The notes: generated from the letters alone by a model not told the origin. 64,000 nucleotides of DNA from Synechococcus sp. 1G10 (GCF_002252625.1 NZ_NQKW01000001.1:186001-250000), one strand, 5' to 3'. Positions 39,463 to 48,799 are shown, numbered from the stretch's first letter. Translations and numbers: made by a program.

Positions 39463-40356
39463 TCAGCAGAGCTGACCGAGGGCCCCCAGCCGGCTCTGAA
39501 GAGCAACCCAGTTGAAACTGCGTGGATCTGCCCGCTCTCCACCCAGATCCACATGACGGTGGGTGGTGATGTGAGCGGCAGGAATGGGAAAGCGGCGCAT
39601 CCAGTCGCTGAGCACCAGGGCCAGGGCGTCGTACTGCTTGCTGCTGTAGCCGCTGTGGCCCGGATCGTTGTCTTCCCCATCCAGGGGGGTTTCCAGTGCG
39701 ATGTGAAGGGCAAAGTTGTTGATCGACCCCCCCACCTTGGAATTGGTGACCACCCAGCGGCCGTTGAAGGCGGAATTACCAGCCCCGAAGGCCCGTTGGC
39801 TGGGATCGAGTACATCGATCACCTGGCCATCGAGGCCAATCAGGGTGTGATAACTCACCTGATCCTCATCCCTGGGATGGGGGGTCTGGAAAGTGCGCAG
39901 GGCTGAGCCGATGCCGTACACGGTTTCATGCAGAACCACCATCTGGGGAGTGGGATCGATCGGATGGCCGAAGGCATCGCGCTCAAAGCGCACCCCGTAG
40001 TTGCTGGGGTCGATCTGCAGACGTCTTCGGCGCACAGGCAACTCCGCGAGCTCCCCCTCCAGCCGCAACCGCAGCCGTGGCTGCAGGTCGACACACTGGC
40101 GGCCCAGGGGACTGACCCAGGCCGGCCGCGGCGGCGGCATGGGCGCCGGCCGGCCGGCCGGCGGCTCACGCGAGGGGGTGGGCTGGGTGACCTGCTCGAG
40201 CAGTTGCAGCAGCGACGGGCGGCTGGCAGCCTCCGAGCTGGCGGTGAGATCACGGGCCAGCCAGCCCAGGCCACCGAGGGCCAGGATCGCCCCTCCGCTC
40301 AGCAGACCCACGGCCAGGGGGTTGGCCCGCAGGCGCTGCAGAAGGGAGCTCAACAT
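39463..40356 (-). CDS. N-acetylmuramoyl-L-alanine amidase, amidase_2 type
   Basis: This 297-residue protein has an N-terminal membrane anchor (Leu-Ala-Val-Gly-Leu-Leu-Ser-Gly-Gly-Ala-Ile-Leu-Ala-Leu) and a PGRP/AmpD-like zinc amidase domain. Zinc ligands are likely the His in Val-Val-Leu-His-Glu-Thr-Val, the His in Asn-Phe-Ala-Leu-His-Ile-Ala-Leu-Glu, and a later His in Thr-Thr-His-Arg-His-Val-Asp. The domain would cut the bond between MurNAc and L-Ala in the periplasm. The start overlaps the M61 peptidase stop by 7 nt (ATGTTGA), so the two are translationally coupled. Confidence 0.85.
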   Translation of the reverse strand: MLSSLLQRLRANPLAVGLLSGGAILALGGLGWLARDLTASSEAASRPSLLQLLEQVTQPTPSREPPAGRPAPMPPPRPAWVSPLGRQCVDLQPRLRLRLEGELAELPVRRRRLQIDPSNYGVRFERDAFGHPIDPTPQMVVLHETVYGIGSALRTFQTPHPRDEDQVSYHTLIGLDGQVIDVLDPSQRAFGAGNSAFNGRWVVTNSKVGGSINNFALHIALETPLDGEDNDPGHSGYSSKQYDALALVLSDWMRRFPIPAAHITTHRHVDLGGERADPRSFNWVALQSRLGALGQLC

Positions 40357-42080
40357 GGCACCACACCCAGCCACTCGCGACGGCGCTCCAACGCCTCGGG
40401 GGCGGCGGCGGGATCCACCAGCAGCCGCCAACGCTCGATCGCCGGCGCCCCAGCGGTGATCACTAGGGTGCGCAGACGTCCCCTCCGGCTGATGGTGATC
40501 GCCTGACGCCCTCCGGCCTGCAGGAGCGGAGCCAGGTCCTCGGGCTTGCGCAGACGCAGACCCTCCAGGGCAATCAGCTCATCGCCCACCACGAGGCCTG
40601 CCTCCTGGGAGGGGCCACCGCGCACCACACGAACCACCTCAAGAGTTCCTCCCTGAAGCGACGCCGTCAGCCCGACGTGGGGGGAAGAGGCCAGCTGAGG
40701 CTCCAGCATCAGTCCCACATCCTGGAGGTAGGCGGGCAGATCGGGATCCTCACAGCCATCAAGCCAGGCCGGCAAGCATTTGGCCAGACCAGGCGAGCGG
40801 GCGCAGAAGGCCTCCAGCAGGTCCTGCTCCCGGTATCCCCGCCCCCATTGACCCAGGCGGGCCCAGAGATCACGCAGCACTTGGGCCAGACACGACCCCG
40901 AGCGGCGCAACTCCAGATCGAGTGCCAAAGAAACAATGGCTCCCTTGAGGTAATAGCTGATCTGATTGTCGTCGCTGTTGGCCTCACGCCGGTAGAGCTT
41001 CACCCAGGCCTCCTCAGCACTCTGGCGCAGACTCTGTCCAGCAATACGGCCAGGGGTGAGCAGGTAGCGGCTGAGATCCCTGCCTAAGTCATGCAGCACG
41101 TCTTCTTCGCTCGATAGACCAGCCAGGTGGGGCAGGAGCTGGTCGCAATAGCTGGTGACGCCTTCGGCGAACCACAGACCAGGCACAATCACGGGCTTGT
41201 TGTACTCGATCGGGCAAAGGGCCGCGGGCCTCAGCCGGCGCACATTCCACTGGTGGAGATACTCATGAGCCACCAGTTGCAGCAGCTGGCGGTAACCCTC
41301 AGGCTTGAGCAGGGCCTGGCGGCCGAATTGCAGAACCGTGGAGCTGTCGTGCTCCAGGCCGCCATAGCCCTGATCGAGCAGATGCAGCACGAACAGGTAC
41401 GCGGGAGCTGCAGGAGCGGGCTCGCCCATCAGCCGGCAGCAGGCCTCACACACAGCCGCCACGTCCTGCAGCAGCGAGGGGTGGGCCTTGATCAGACTGT
41501 CTGGAGCAGCGTCGGCAGGCGCGGTGGCATCCCAGCAGACCCAGCGATGGGGCACCCCGGCCACAGTGAACGTGTGATCGCGGTGGGGGCCCGCTTCCAC
41601 CGGAGTGTCCACCAGCTGATCGAAGTCGACCGCCAGCCAGGATCCATCGGCCTGAAGCGGCAAGGGAACAAAGGCCTGCCAGCCAGACGGCAACCGCAAG
41701 CTGAGCCGGTGGGGGGACCAGCGTTCCCCCTCCACCTGCAGTGCCAGGGCCGCAAGGGCCAGAAAGCCGTGGTCGCCATCAAGGTGACAGGTGCGCACGC
41801 TCAGGTCAGCGGCCAGCACCTTGTAGTGGATCTCGATCGGCTCCAGAGACGGCAGCTCCAGCCGCCAGCCGGAGGGCTCAGTGCGGCTCAGCTGCAGGCT
41901 CTGGGTTCCCTGGCGGATCTCCAGGGCTTCGAGGTGGCGGACGTAGTCGCGGATCAGGTAGGAACCCGGGGTCCAGGCGGGCAGGCGCAGGCGCAGCACC
42001 GGAGTGGCCGGTGTGCAGCGGAGGCTGACGTGGACCAGGTGGCTGTGGGGTTGGCCCAGATCCAGGGAGAGGTCAACCAC
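40350..42080 (-). CDS. M61 family peptidase with PDZ domain
   Basis: This metallopeptidase of about 576 residues resembles glycyl aminopeptidase. An N-terminal beta domain leads to the zinc motif His-Glu-Tyr-Leu-His-Gln-Trp-Asn-Val, with the distal Glu in Trp-Phe-Ala-Glu-Gly-Val-Thr-Ser-Tyr. The C-terminal PDZ domain (last about 100 residues) has Val-Gly-Asp-Glu-Leu-Ile-Ala-Leu-Glu-Gly. There is no signal peptide, so it is probably cytoplasmic. I chose the GTG at 42080 because a GAGG site lies 5 nt before it; the stop of the preceding gene is 7 bp upstream. A TTG at 42104 is the alternative. Confidence 0.85.
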   Translation of the reverse strand: MVDLSLDLGQPHSHLVHVSLRCTPATPVLRLRLPAWTPGSYLIRDYVRHLEALEIRQGTQSLQLSRTEPSGWRLELPSLEPIEIHYKVLAADLSVRTCHLDGDHGFLALAALALQVEGERWSPHRLSLRLPSGWQAFVPLPLQADGSWLAVDFDQLVDTPVEAGPHRDHTFTVAGVPHRWVCWDATAPADAAPDSLIKAHPSLLQDVAAVCEACCRLMGEPAPAAPAYLFVLHLLDQGYGGLEHDSSTVLQFGRQALLKPEGYRQLLQLVAHEYLHQWNVRRLRPAALCPIEYNKPVIVPGLWFAEGVTSYCDQLLPHLAGLSSEEDVLHDLGRDLSRYLLTPGRIAGQSLRQSAEEAWVKLYRREANSDDNQISYYLKGAIVSLALDLELRRSGSCLAQVLRDLWARLGQWGRGYREQDLLEAFCARSPGLAKCLPAWLDGCEDPDLPAYLQDVGLMLEPQLASSPHVGLTASLQGGTLEVVRVVRGGPSQEAGLVVGDELIALEGLRLRKPEDLAPLLQAGGRQAITISRRGRLRTLVITAGAPAIERWRLLVDPAAAPEALERRREWLGVVPC

Positions 42081-42087
42081 CCGTGCC

Positions 42088-42432
42088 TCAGGACACCAGT
42101 TCAATCGTGGCCATCGGCAGCTCGAGTGCAGCGTCCTGCAAGGCAAGCCGGGCGGCATAGCCACGGGTTAGCCGGCCCAGAAACGTCTGCAGAGGACGGG
42201 AGCGGCTCAGCCGCTGCAGATCCCCGAGCAGGGCCAGGCTGCCGTCGGCCTGGCGGCTCCAGCCGATCCACTGATCACCGGCGAAGCGAACCTTGAGATC
42301 CACCGGTGTGCGCTCTCCGGCAAAGCCTTCAAGAACTCCGGCTCGGATCGGATCACAGCCGAGTTCGACCAGAGACGCTGCCAGCAGATCCAGATCGCGG
42401 ATCACCGTTGGCAGGATGGAGAGATGGGACAA
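42088..42432 (-). CDS. Ycf35/DUF1257-like protein, TTG start
   Basis: This 114-residue protein aligns by eye with DUF1257/Ycf35, found in cyanobacteria and red-algal plastids. The N-terminus Met(TTG)-Ser-His-Leu-Ser-x-x-x-Thr-x-Ile-Arg-Asp-Leu-Asp-Leu-Leu matches the family pattern Met-Ser-His-Phe-Ser. It contains Val-Leu-Glu-Gly-Phe-Ala-Gly followed by a strand with Asp-Leu-Lys-Val-Arg-Phe, and later Leu-Thr-Arg-Gly-Tyr-Ala. The second half is more diverged. No ATG or GTG fits the family start, so TTG at 42432 is preferred. It is almost head-to-head with purN. The function is unknown. Confidence 0.65.
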   Translation of the reverse strand: MSHLSILPTVIRDLDLLAASLVELGCDPIRAGVLEGFAGERTPVDLKVRFAGDQWIGWSRQADGSLALLGDLQRLSRSRPLQTFLGRLTRGYAARLALQDAALELPMATIELVS

Positions 42433-42439
42433 GACACCA

Positions 42440-43180
42440 ATGCCCGCTTCGACAGACCCTAGCGATCCGCCCGGTTGTGTCCAGTGGCCGTTGGCACAGC
42501 CCTGGCCCCCCCAAGCCGTGGAGCTGCGGCTTGGGGTGATGGCCTCCGGGGAAGGTTCGAACTTCGAAGCGCTGGTGGCGGCCTGCCGCCAGGGTCCGCT
42601 TCGGGGCCGGGTGCTCCAGCTGGTGGTGAACAATCCGGGCTGCGGCGCCCAGGCCCGCGCCGATCGGCTGGGCATCCCTTGCGCCCTAGTGGATCACCGC
42701 CGGCACCGAAGCCGCGAAGCGCTGGATGGCGCCCTGATCGAGACCTTCAGCGCCACCGGCGTCGATCTGGTGGTGATGGCCGGCTGGATGCGGATCGTCA
42801 CCCCGCGCCTGATCAACGCCTTCCCCTCGCGCCTGATCAACATCCATCCATCGCTGCTGCCCAGCTTCCGGGGCCTCGATGCCGTTGGCCAGGCCCTCGC
42901 TGCAGGGGTCACCCTCAGCGGCTGCACCGCCCATCTGGTCACCGAGGACCTCGACGGAGGTCCGATTCTTGCCCAGGCCAGTGTTCCCGTGCTCCCTGGC
43001 GACGACCGCGACAGCCTGGCCGCGCGTATTCACCAGCAGGAGCACCGCCTGCTGCCCCTGGCGGTGGCCATCGCCGCCGAGAGGCTCAGGGATAGAACGG
43101 CAGCAGCGGCAGACCCATGGCTGACGGCAGTCCGGCCATCAGATTCAGACACTGCAACCCCTGACCCGCCTGGCCCTTGA
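42440..43180 (+). CDS. purN: Phosphoribosylglycinamide formyltransferase
   Basis: This enzyme of about 246 residues formylates GAR with 10-formyl-tetrahydrofolate in purine synthesis. It has Met-Ala-Ser-Gly-Glu-Gly-Ser-Asn-Phe, Asn-Ile-His-Pro-Ser-Leu-Leu-Pro with the catalytic His, and Thr-Glu-Asp-Leu-Asp-Gly-Gly-Pro with the catalytic Asp. The start is uncertain: ATG at 42440 is used, while ATG at 42416 and GTG at 42518 are in frame. The last about 30 residues are not part of the fold and lie opposite argC, overlapping it by 95 bp. Confidence 0.93.
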   Translation: MPASTDPSDPPGCVQWPLAQPWPPQAVELRLGVMASGEGSNFEALVAACRQGPLRGRVLQLVVNNPGCGAQARADRLGIPCALVDHRRHRSREALDGALIETFSATGVDLVVMAGWMRIVTPRLINAFPSRLINIHPSLLPSFRGLDAVGQALAAGVTLSGCTAHLVTEDLDGGPILAQASVPVLPGDDRDSLAARIHQQEHRLLPLAVAIAAERLRDRTAAAADPWLTAVRPSDSDTATPDPPGP

Positions 43181-44162
43181 CCAGGTTGTCGACGGCGCTC
43201 ATCAGGATCAGCTGGCCGGTGCGACGGTCGGCCTGGACCGAAAGCAGAGCCCGGTTGGTCTGACGAGTCCATTTGGTTGAGGGGTAGGTGCCCACCGGCA
43301 ACACCTCCACACAGGGACTGTGGCGGTAAGCGGCCTGAAGCACGGTGGTGCAGTCTTCGGCGGTCAGGCCCGGATCCCGCAGCCGGCCGTAGACCGTGGC
43401 CAGAAGACCCCGCACCATCGGCATCAGGTGAGGGGTGAACTGCAGCTGGATCGGCTGCCCCGCCACCTGGCTGGCGGTCTGCTCGATCTCGCTCGTATGA
43501 CGGTGGCCCACCACGCCATAGGGAGCCACGGCCTCGGCCGCCTCCGCCAGCAGCAGGTTCTCCTTGGCGGCGCGACCACCGCCGGAGGTGCCCGTCTTGG
43601 CATCGATGATGATGCCGCTGCGATCGATCAGACCCTGCTTGAGAAAGGGCAGCAGCGGCAGCAGGCTGGCGGTGGGGAAGCAGCCTGGGGCCGCCACCAG
43701 CCGCGCGGCGGCTACACGAGCCTCCTCCCACTCCACCAGGCCATAGACCGCCTCGGCGCAGAGCGCTTGATCGTGACGCTCGAACTGTTCGGCCTCGCTG
43801 GAGTACACCTCCTTCCACTGGGCCAGGGAGCGGTAGCGGTAATCGGCGGAGAGATCCACCACCTTCACCCCCAGCTCCAGCAGGGCGGGCACCAGCTGGG
43901 AGGCCAGCCCACTGGGAAGGCTGAGCACCGCGAAGTCCGCCTCGGCGGCGATGGCTTCGGGGTCGGGGGCCCGCACCACCGGATTGCCCTTCAGGGGCAG
44001 AAAGGGAACCAGTTCACTCCAGGCGCGGCCAGCACTGCGCTCGCCTCCCAGATAGCTGACCACGAACTCGGGGTGGTCGTGAAGCAGGCGCAGGGTCTGA
44101 AGGCCGCCGTAGCCACTGGCGCCGATCACCGCGACGCGCCGGGCTGCTGTGGGGCTGACCAT
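43086..44162 (-). CDS. argC: N-acetyl-gamma-glutamyl-phosphate reductase
   Basis: This 358-residue NADP-dependent enzyme makes N-acetylglutamate semialdehyde in arginine synthesis. The N-terminal Gly-Ala-Ser-Gly-Tyr-Gly-Gly motif binds NADP. The catalytic Cys is in Ala-Ala-Pro-Gly-Cys-Phe-Pro-Thr, and the His is in Tyr-Gly-Val-Val-Gly-His-Arg-His-Thr-Ser-Glu. It faces purN tail to tail and is divergent from ribBA. The family and frame are clear; the ATG at 44162 gives the standard N-terminus. Confidence 0.96.
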   Translation of the reverse strand: MVSPTAARRVAVIGASGYGGLQTLRLLHDHPEFVVSYLGGERSAGRAWSELVPFLPLKGNPVVRAPDPEAIAAEADFAVLSLPSGLASQLVPALLELGVKVVDLSADYRYRSLAQWKEVYSSEAEQFERHDQALCAEAVYGLVEWEEARVAAARLVAAPGCFPTASLLPLLPFLKQGLIDRSGIIIDAKTGTSGGGRAAKENLLLAEAAEAVAPYGVVGHRHTSEIEQTASQVAGQPIQLQFTPHLMPMVRGLLATVYGRLRDPGLTAEDCTTVLQAAYRHSPCVEVLPVGTYPSTKWTRQTNRALLSVQADRRTGQLILMSAVDNLVKGQAGQGLQCLNLMAGLPSAMGLPLLPFYP

Positions 44163-44253
44163 GCCGGAGGATCTGGGGCGATGATCGTACCGGTCGCCCG
44201 CTCACGTTGAGCCAGCAACTGATAGAGAATGCTCGATACTTGGTTGAGCTGTT

Positions 44254-45978
44254 CTGACTGTTCGCTCCGAGCGTTCCGCTCCCCTCGCCGGCGCCTCTGA
44301 GGCTCCACCACTTCAGGATCAGGGCCACGACCCGGTCCACTTCGACTCGATCGCCGATGCCCTCGCCGGCATCCGCAACGGCGAGATGATCGTCGTCGTC
44401 GATGATGAAAATCGCGAAAATGAAGGTGATCTGATCTGCGCGGCCCAGTTCGCCACGCCCGAGCAGATCAACTTCATGGCAACAGAGGCCCGTGGTCTGA
44501 TCTGCCTGGCGATGGAAGGGGAGCGGCTCGACGCGCTCGAGCTGCCCCTGATGGTCGACCGCAACACCGACAGCAACCAGACCGCCTTCACCGTCAGTGT
44601 TGATGCCGGGCCCGAAAACGGGGTGAGCACGGGCATCAGTGCCGACGACCGAGCCCGCACCATCCAGGTGGCGATCCATCCCGCCAGCCGCCCGGCAGAT
44701 CTGCGCCGGCCGGGCCACATCTTCCCCTTGCGGGCTCGCCAGGGCGGCGTGCTCAAGCGGGCCGGTCATACCGAGGCGGCCGTCGATCTCTCCCGTCTCT
44801 CCGGGCTCTACCCAGCAGGGGTGATCTGCGAGATCCAGAACCCCGATGGCTCGATGGCCCGCCTGCCCCAGCTGGCGCGCTACGCACGGCGCCACGACCT
44901 GCGCCTGATCAGCATCGCCGACCTGATCAGCTACCGACTCGAAACGGAACGATTCGTCCGCCGCCAGGCCGAGGCCCAGATGCCGAGCGCCTTCGGTCAT
45001 TTCCGGGCGATCGGGTACCGAAATGAGCTCGACGACAGCGAGCATGTGGCGATCGTCAAGGGGCGCCCCGAGCTGGCCAGCGGACCGGTGCTGGTGCGCG
45101 TGCACTCGGAATGCCTCACCGGCGACGCTTTCGGCTCCCTGCGCTGCGATTGCCGGCCCCAGCTGGAAGCGGCCCTGCGCATGATCGAAGCCGCCGGCGA
45201 GGGGGTGGTGGTGTACCTGCGCCAGGAGGGCCGGGGCATCGGCCTGATCAACAAGCTCAAGGCCTACAGCCTTCAGGATGGCGGTCTCGATACCGTCGAG
45301 GCCAATGAGCGCCTCGGCTTTCCCGCCGACCTGCGCAACTACGGAGTCGGAGCTCAGATCCTCAGTGATCTGGGGGTTCATCACCTGCGCCTGATCACCA
45401 ACAACCCCCGCAAGATCGCCGGCCTCGGCGGCTACGGGCTGCAGGTGGAAGACCGGGTGCCGCTGGTGATGGAACCGGGCCAGCACAACGCCGCCTACCT
45501 GCTCACCAAAAAGACCAAACTCGGCCATCTGATGCACGGCGGACCGGGGCGGGAGCACACCGGGGCGGGAGGTCCCACGGCGGTGCTCTCCTGGAGCGGC
45601 ACGACGGTGGCGCCGGAGCAGGCGGAAGCCGAGCACTGGCCCCAGCTGCGGCAGTGGGCCAGCGAGCGGGGCCTGGAGTTGCGGCGGGAGGAACACCCAC
45701 GCCTGCTGGCCCTGCTGGGGCAGCCGCAGCTTGCGCTGCTCCTTGCCCAGCAGGCGGGAGGGGACCAGCCCCTGGCCGAAGCTGACCTGCTCTCAGCCCT
45801 GACCTTGATGGCCGGCTGGGCCGCCACCCGGGCGGTGAGTCTGCTGCTGACCCCCGATGCCCAGCGCAGCGCCCACCCCAGCGCCACCCTGGAGCCCGAT
45901 AGCCGACCGTTGCAGGAGCTCACTCAGGTGAGCCCCCATCTGACTGCGACTCCCGGGGCTTTCGTGCGCTGGGTCTGA
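44254..45978 (+). CDS. ribBA: RibBA: DHBP synthase / GTP cyclohydrolase II with C-terminal extension
   Basis: This bifunctional riboflavin enzyme has a RibB half ([10 protein letters not shown], Arg-Pro-Gly-His-Ile-Phe-Pro-Leu, Gly-His-Thr-Glu-Ala) and a RibA half with the zinc motif [14 protein letters not shown] and Arg-Gln-Glu-Gly-Arg-Gly-Ile-Gly. A tail of about 140 residues follows. The conserved RibB N-terminus (Phe-Asp-Ser-Ile-Ala-Asp-Ala-Leu, from 44341) lies upstream of the first in-frame ATG at 44386. The frame is open from 44248 with no ATG, GTG or TTG. CTG at 44254 is used here only as a provisional start. Confidence 0.85.
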   Translation: MTVRSERSAPLAGASEAPPLQDQGHDPVHFDSIADALAGIRNGEMIVVVDDENRENEGDLICAAQFATPEQINFMATEARGLICLAMEGERLDALELPLMVDRNTDSNQTAFTVSVDAGPENGVSTGISADDRARTIQVAIHPASRPADLRRPGHIFPLRARQGGVLKRAGHTEAAVDLSRLSGLYPAGVICEIQNPDGSMARLPQLARYARRHDLRLISIADLISYRLETERFVRRQAEAQMPSAFGHFRAIGYRNELDDSEHVAIVKGRPELASGPVLVRVHSECLTGDAFGSLRCDCRPQLEAALRMIEAAGEGVVVYLRQEGRGIGLINKLKAYSLQDGGLDTVEANERLGFPADLRNYGVGAQILSDLGVHHLRLITNNPRKIAGLGGYGLQVEDRVPLVMEPGQHNAAYLLTKKTKLGHLMHGGPGREHTGAGGPTAVLSWSGTTVAPEQAEAEHWPQLRQWASERGLELRREEHPRLLALLGQPQLALLLAQQAGGDQPLAEADLLSALTLMAGWAATRAVSLLLTPDAQRSAHPSATLEPDSRPLQELTQVSPHLTATPGAFVRWV

Positions 45979-46001
45979 GCGCCGAGCCGGGGCTGCCGTC
46001 C

Positions 46002-46442
46002 TCAGGGCAGGATCGTCACTTTCGTGATGCGGGTGCCCTTGCGGATCGCCAGCACCACGTCCACATTGCTGGCCTGACCGAACACTGTGTGGACACCATC
46101 CAGGTGGGGCTGGGCGTCATGGCAGAGGAAGAACTGGCTGCCACCGGTGTTCTTGCCGGCATGGGCCATCGAGAAGGTGCCCGCCAGGTGCTTACGGCTG
46201 TTGATCTCACAGGGAATCATGTAGCCGGGGCCGCCGGTGCCGGGCATGCCGCTGGCGCCGGCGCGGGTGTTGGGGCAACCTCCCTGGGCCATGAAGCCAT
46301 CGATGACACGGTGGAACGCCAGGCCGTCATAGAAGCCCGATTCGGCCAGCTTGACGAAGTTCGCGACGGTGCCGGGGGCTTCGGTGTCGAACAACTCGAG
46401 TTCCAGCGTGCCTGCCTCGGTCTCCATCAAAGCTTTGGTCAT
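46002..46442 (-). CDS. Peptidyl-prolyl cis-trans isomerase, cyclophilin type
   Basis: This 146-residue single-domain cyclophilin catalyses proline isomerisation. Family signatures include Ala-Pro-Gly-Thr-Val-Ala-Asn-Phe, [13 protein letters not shown] with the catalytic Arg, Gly-Ser-Gln-Phe-Phe and Leu-Asp-Gly-Val-His-Thr-Val-Phe-Gly. There is no signal peptide, so it is cytosolic. The ATG at 46442 is chosen over the open frame to 46553. It is divergent from mtnP. Confidence 0.95.
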   Translation of the reverse strand: MTKALMETEAGTLELELFDTEAPGTVANFVKLAESGFYDGLAFHRVIDGFMAQGGCPNTRAGASGMPGTGGPGYMIPCEINSRKHLAGTFSMAHAGKNTGGSQFFLCHDAQPHLDGVHTVFGQASNVDVVLAIRKGTRITKVTILP

Positions 46443-46530
46443 GGGGCTCAGAGCAAAGGCGGAGTGTATCGACTCTCGGGTAGAACAGTCCCCAGTCCTG
46501 CACCGGGCTTTCCCCTCCGTCGGTCCCCCC

Positions 46531-47478
46531 ATGAGTCCCACCGCCGCTGCCACGAGCCAGGGCCTCGACCTGAGCCACGCACGCCTGGGAGTCCTCGGTG
46601 GCAGCGGGCTTTATGCCATCGAGGGGCTTGAGGACGTCCGTGAACTCACGGTGGAGACGCCCTTCGGACCACCCTCGGACAGCCTGCGGATGGGGAGGAT
46701 CGGTGGGCTGGAGGTGGTGTTCCTCGCCCGCCACGGGCGCCACCACAACCACCTTCCGACGGAGGTGCCCTACCGGGCCAACATCTGGGCCCTGCGTTCG
46801 CTGGGGGTGCGCTGGATCCTCTCCTGCTCCGCCGTGGGATCCCTGCAGGATCCGTTGCGGCCCCTCGACATGGTGGTGCCGGATCAGTTCATCGACCGCA
46901 CCCACTCCAGACCCGTGAGCTTTTTCGGCGGCGGGGCGGTGGCCCATGTGGGCATCGCCGATCCGTTCTGCCCGAGCCTCAGCCGTCTGCTAGCCGATGT
47001 GGCTGAAAGCCTGATGCCTGCAGGCCGCCAGCTGCACCGCCGCGGCACCTATCTCTGCATGGAGGGTCCTGCCTTCTCCACCCGGGCTGAATCGAATCTC
47101 TACCGAAGCTGGGGCTGCTCGGTGATCGGCATGACCAACCACAGCGAAGCCCGCCTGGCCCGTGAAGCCGAGATGGCCTACTCCACCCTGGCCATGGTCA
47201 CGGACTACGACTGCTGGCACGAGGATCACGCCTCGGTGACGGTGGATCTCGTGATCGAGAACCTGCACGCCAACGCGGCCCTGGCTCAGCAGATCGTGGC
47301 GGTGGCAGCGGAGCGGATCGATGCCCAACGGCCACTCAGCAGCTCCCACAGCGCCTTGCGGGATGCCCTGATGACACCGAAAGAGCAGGTGCCGGCTGAC
47401 ACCCGCCGCAAGCTCGACCTGCTTACCACCCCTTACTGGGGGGCCTTCGAACCGGCCGCGGCAGCTCAGGCCAGCTGA
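46531..47478 (+). CDS. mtnP: S-methyl-5'-thioadenosine phosphorylase
   Basis: This 315-residue trimeric purine phosphorylase family member cleaves methylthioadenosine to adenine and methylthioribose 1-phosphate. Leu-Gly-Gly-Ser-Gly-Leu-Tyr and Ala-Arg-His-Gly-Arg-x-His bind phosphate. [13 protein letters not shown] and Met-Thr-Asn-His-Ser-Glu are in the active site. The Met-Thr-Asn-His signature and the later Thr-Asp-Tyr-Asp-Cys-Trp fit MTAP rather than purine nucleoside phosphorylase. The 3' end overlaps murQ by 13 bp on the opposite strand. Confidence 0.92.
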   Translation: MSPTAAATSQGLDLSHARLGVLGGSGLYAIEGLEDVRELTVETPFGPPSDSLRMGRIGGLEVVFLARHGRHHNHLPTEVPYRANIWALRSLGVRWILSCSAVGSLQDPLRPLDMVVPDQFIDRTHSRPVSFFGGGAVAHVGIADPFCPSLSRLLADVAESLMPAGRQLHRRGTYLCMEGPAFSTRAESNLYRSWGCSVIGMTNHSEARLAREAEMAYSTLAMVTDYDCWHEDHASVTVDLVIENLHANAALAQQIVAVAAERIDAQRPLSSSHSALRDALMTPKEQVPADTRRKLDLLTTPYWGAFEPAAAAQAS

Positions 47479-48386
47479 GCGCCGAGCTGCTCCAGGGCCT
47501 GCCTCACCTGACCGTCGTGGGCGCCAAGGGCTTCATCGGCTTGCTCGGCGCTCAGCCCGGCGGCGGCCATCACCAGCGCCCGTTTGACCGAACCGCCGGC
47601 GGCTGCAAGCAGCGCCGGACCCTGCTCCCGCTCCACCCCGGCCAGGTCCTTGAGGATGCGCAGGGCGCGGTCTTCCAGCTTGCTGTTGGTGACGGCCACA
47701 TCCACCATGCGGTTGCCGTACACCTTGCCCAGCCGCACCATCACCCCGGTGGAGATGATGTTGAGGGCCATCTTGGTGGCCGTTCCGGCCTTGAGACGGG
47801 TGGAGCCGGTGAGCAGCTCCGCCCCGGTGACCAGCCGGATGTCGATGTCGCAGGGCATCGGCGCCTGCTCGCTCGGCACACAGGCCATGGCGATCGCCAG
47901 AGCGCCGATGGCGCGGGCATGCTCAAGGCCGCCGAGCACATAGGGGGTGGTGCCGCCGGCGGCGATGCCCACCAGGGCGTCGCCGGTGGAGAAACCGCGC
48001 TCGATCAGATCCTGGCGGCCGGCTTCTCGCAGGTCTTCGAGCCCTTCGGAACTGCGCAACAGGGCCGGTGCGCCACCGGCAAGCACGCCCTGAACCAGCT
48101 CCGGTGGGGTGCAGAAGGTGGGTGGACACTCGGCAGCATCGAGCACGCCAAGGCGTCCGGAGGTGCCGGCACCGAGGTAGAAGAGCCGGCCGCCGGAGCG
48201 CAGGCGAGCGCTGATGGCCTCCACCGCCTCGGCCAGGGCCGGTGCCGCCGCCTCCATGGCCAGCAGCGCCTTCTCATCTTCCCGGCAGAAGAGATCCACC
48301 AGTTCGCTGGAGCTGAGCTGGTCGAGGCTGGCGCTGGCGGGGTTGGCCTGCTCGGTGAGCAGATGGCCGCGGTCGGCGCAGGTCAC
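47466..48386 (-). CDS. murQ: N-acetylmuramic acid 6-phosphate etherase
   Basis: This 306-residue SIS-domain enzyme cleaves the lactyl ether of MurNAc 6-phosphate to recover GlcNAc 6-phosphate from wall fragments. Typical blocks are Leu-Gly-Ala-Gly-Thr-Ser-Gly-Arg-Leu-Gly-Val-Leu-Asp-Ala-Ala-Glu-Cys-Pro-Pro-Thr and Ser-Thr-Arg-Leu-Lys-Ala-Gly-Thr-Ala-Thr-Lys-Met. A GTG start at 48386 overlaps the DUF3110 gene stop by 4 nt (GTGA). No anhMurNAc kinase or dedicated transporter lies nearby, so the substrate source is not evident. Confidence 0.94.
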   Translation of the reverse strand: MTCADRGHLLTEQANPASASLDQLSSSELVDLFCREDEKALLAMEAAAPALAEAVEAISARLRSGGRLFYLGAGTSGRLGVLDAAECPPTFCTPPELVQGVLAGGAPALLRSSEGLEDLREAGRQDLIERGFSTGDALVGIAAGGTTPYVLGGLEHARAIGALAIAMACVPSEQAPMPCDIDIRLVTGAELLTGSTRLKAGTATKMALNIISTGVMVRLGKVYGNRMVDVAVTNSKLEDRALRILKDLAGVEREQGPALLAAAGGSVKRALVMAAAGLSAEQADEALGAHDGQVRQALEQLGAQLA

Positions 48387-48799
48387 AGCAAGCCCTCCAG
48401 GCGGCGGCGGAAGGCTTCGAGCTCGGCACGCTCGGGGCTGCTCCCGTCGCCGCTGTCCTGGGGAGCGACAGAGCGGGAGGGCTCGTCCTTCCAGTGGGTC
48501 AGATCCATATTCCGCTCCGGCGGGGCGATCAGCAGGCGCTCCTCGGGGGAGCTGGGCAGGAAACCTGAGGGCACGAAGCGGGCTTCATAGCCCGCCTGGC
48601 CGCAGAACAGCTCCATCTCCTCCCGCTCGATCGCCTCCACGCTGGGGACGGGGAAATCCTGGGCCTCAAGCAGGCCCGCATAGCGCTCGGCATCGTCCCG
48701 TTCCTCAAACAGCAGCACCACGGTGCGGCCATTCAGCTCCAGGGAGTGAATGCCTTCGTTGTCGGTGCCTGCTTCGAACAGCAGCACATGGACGGGCAT
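48383..48799 (-). CDS. DUF3110 family protein
   Basis: This 138-residue protein has the DUF3110 core: Met-Pro-Val-His-Val-Leu-Leu-Phe-Glu-Ala-Gly-Thr-Asp-Asn-Glu-Gly-Ile-His-Ser, then Arg-Asp-Asp-Ala-Glu-Arg-Tyr-Ala-Gly-Leu-Leu-Glu-Ala-Gln-Asp-Phe-Pro. The family is found in cyanobacteria and plants, with no established function. The ATG at 48799 gives the canonical start. It is translationally coupled to murQ and follows dnaJ by 61 bp. Confidence 0.85.
   Translation of the reverse strand: MPVHVLLFEAGTDNEGIHSLELNGRTVVLLFEERDDAERYAGLLEAQDFPVPSVEAIEREEMELFCGQAGYEARFVPSGFLPSSPEERLLIAPPERNMDLTHWKDEPSRSVAPQDSGDGSSPERAELEAFRRRLEGLL

Noticed and set aside
44014-45696. A 560-residue minus-strand frame opposite ribBA
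   Set aside because: It mirrors the clear RibBA reading frame and shows no family motifs.
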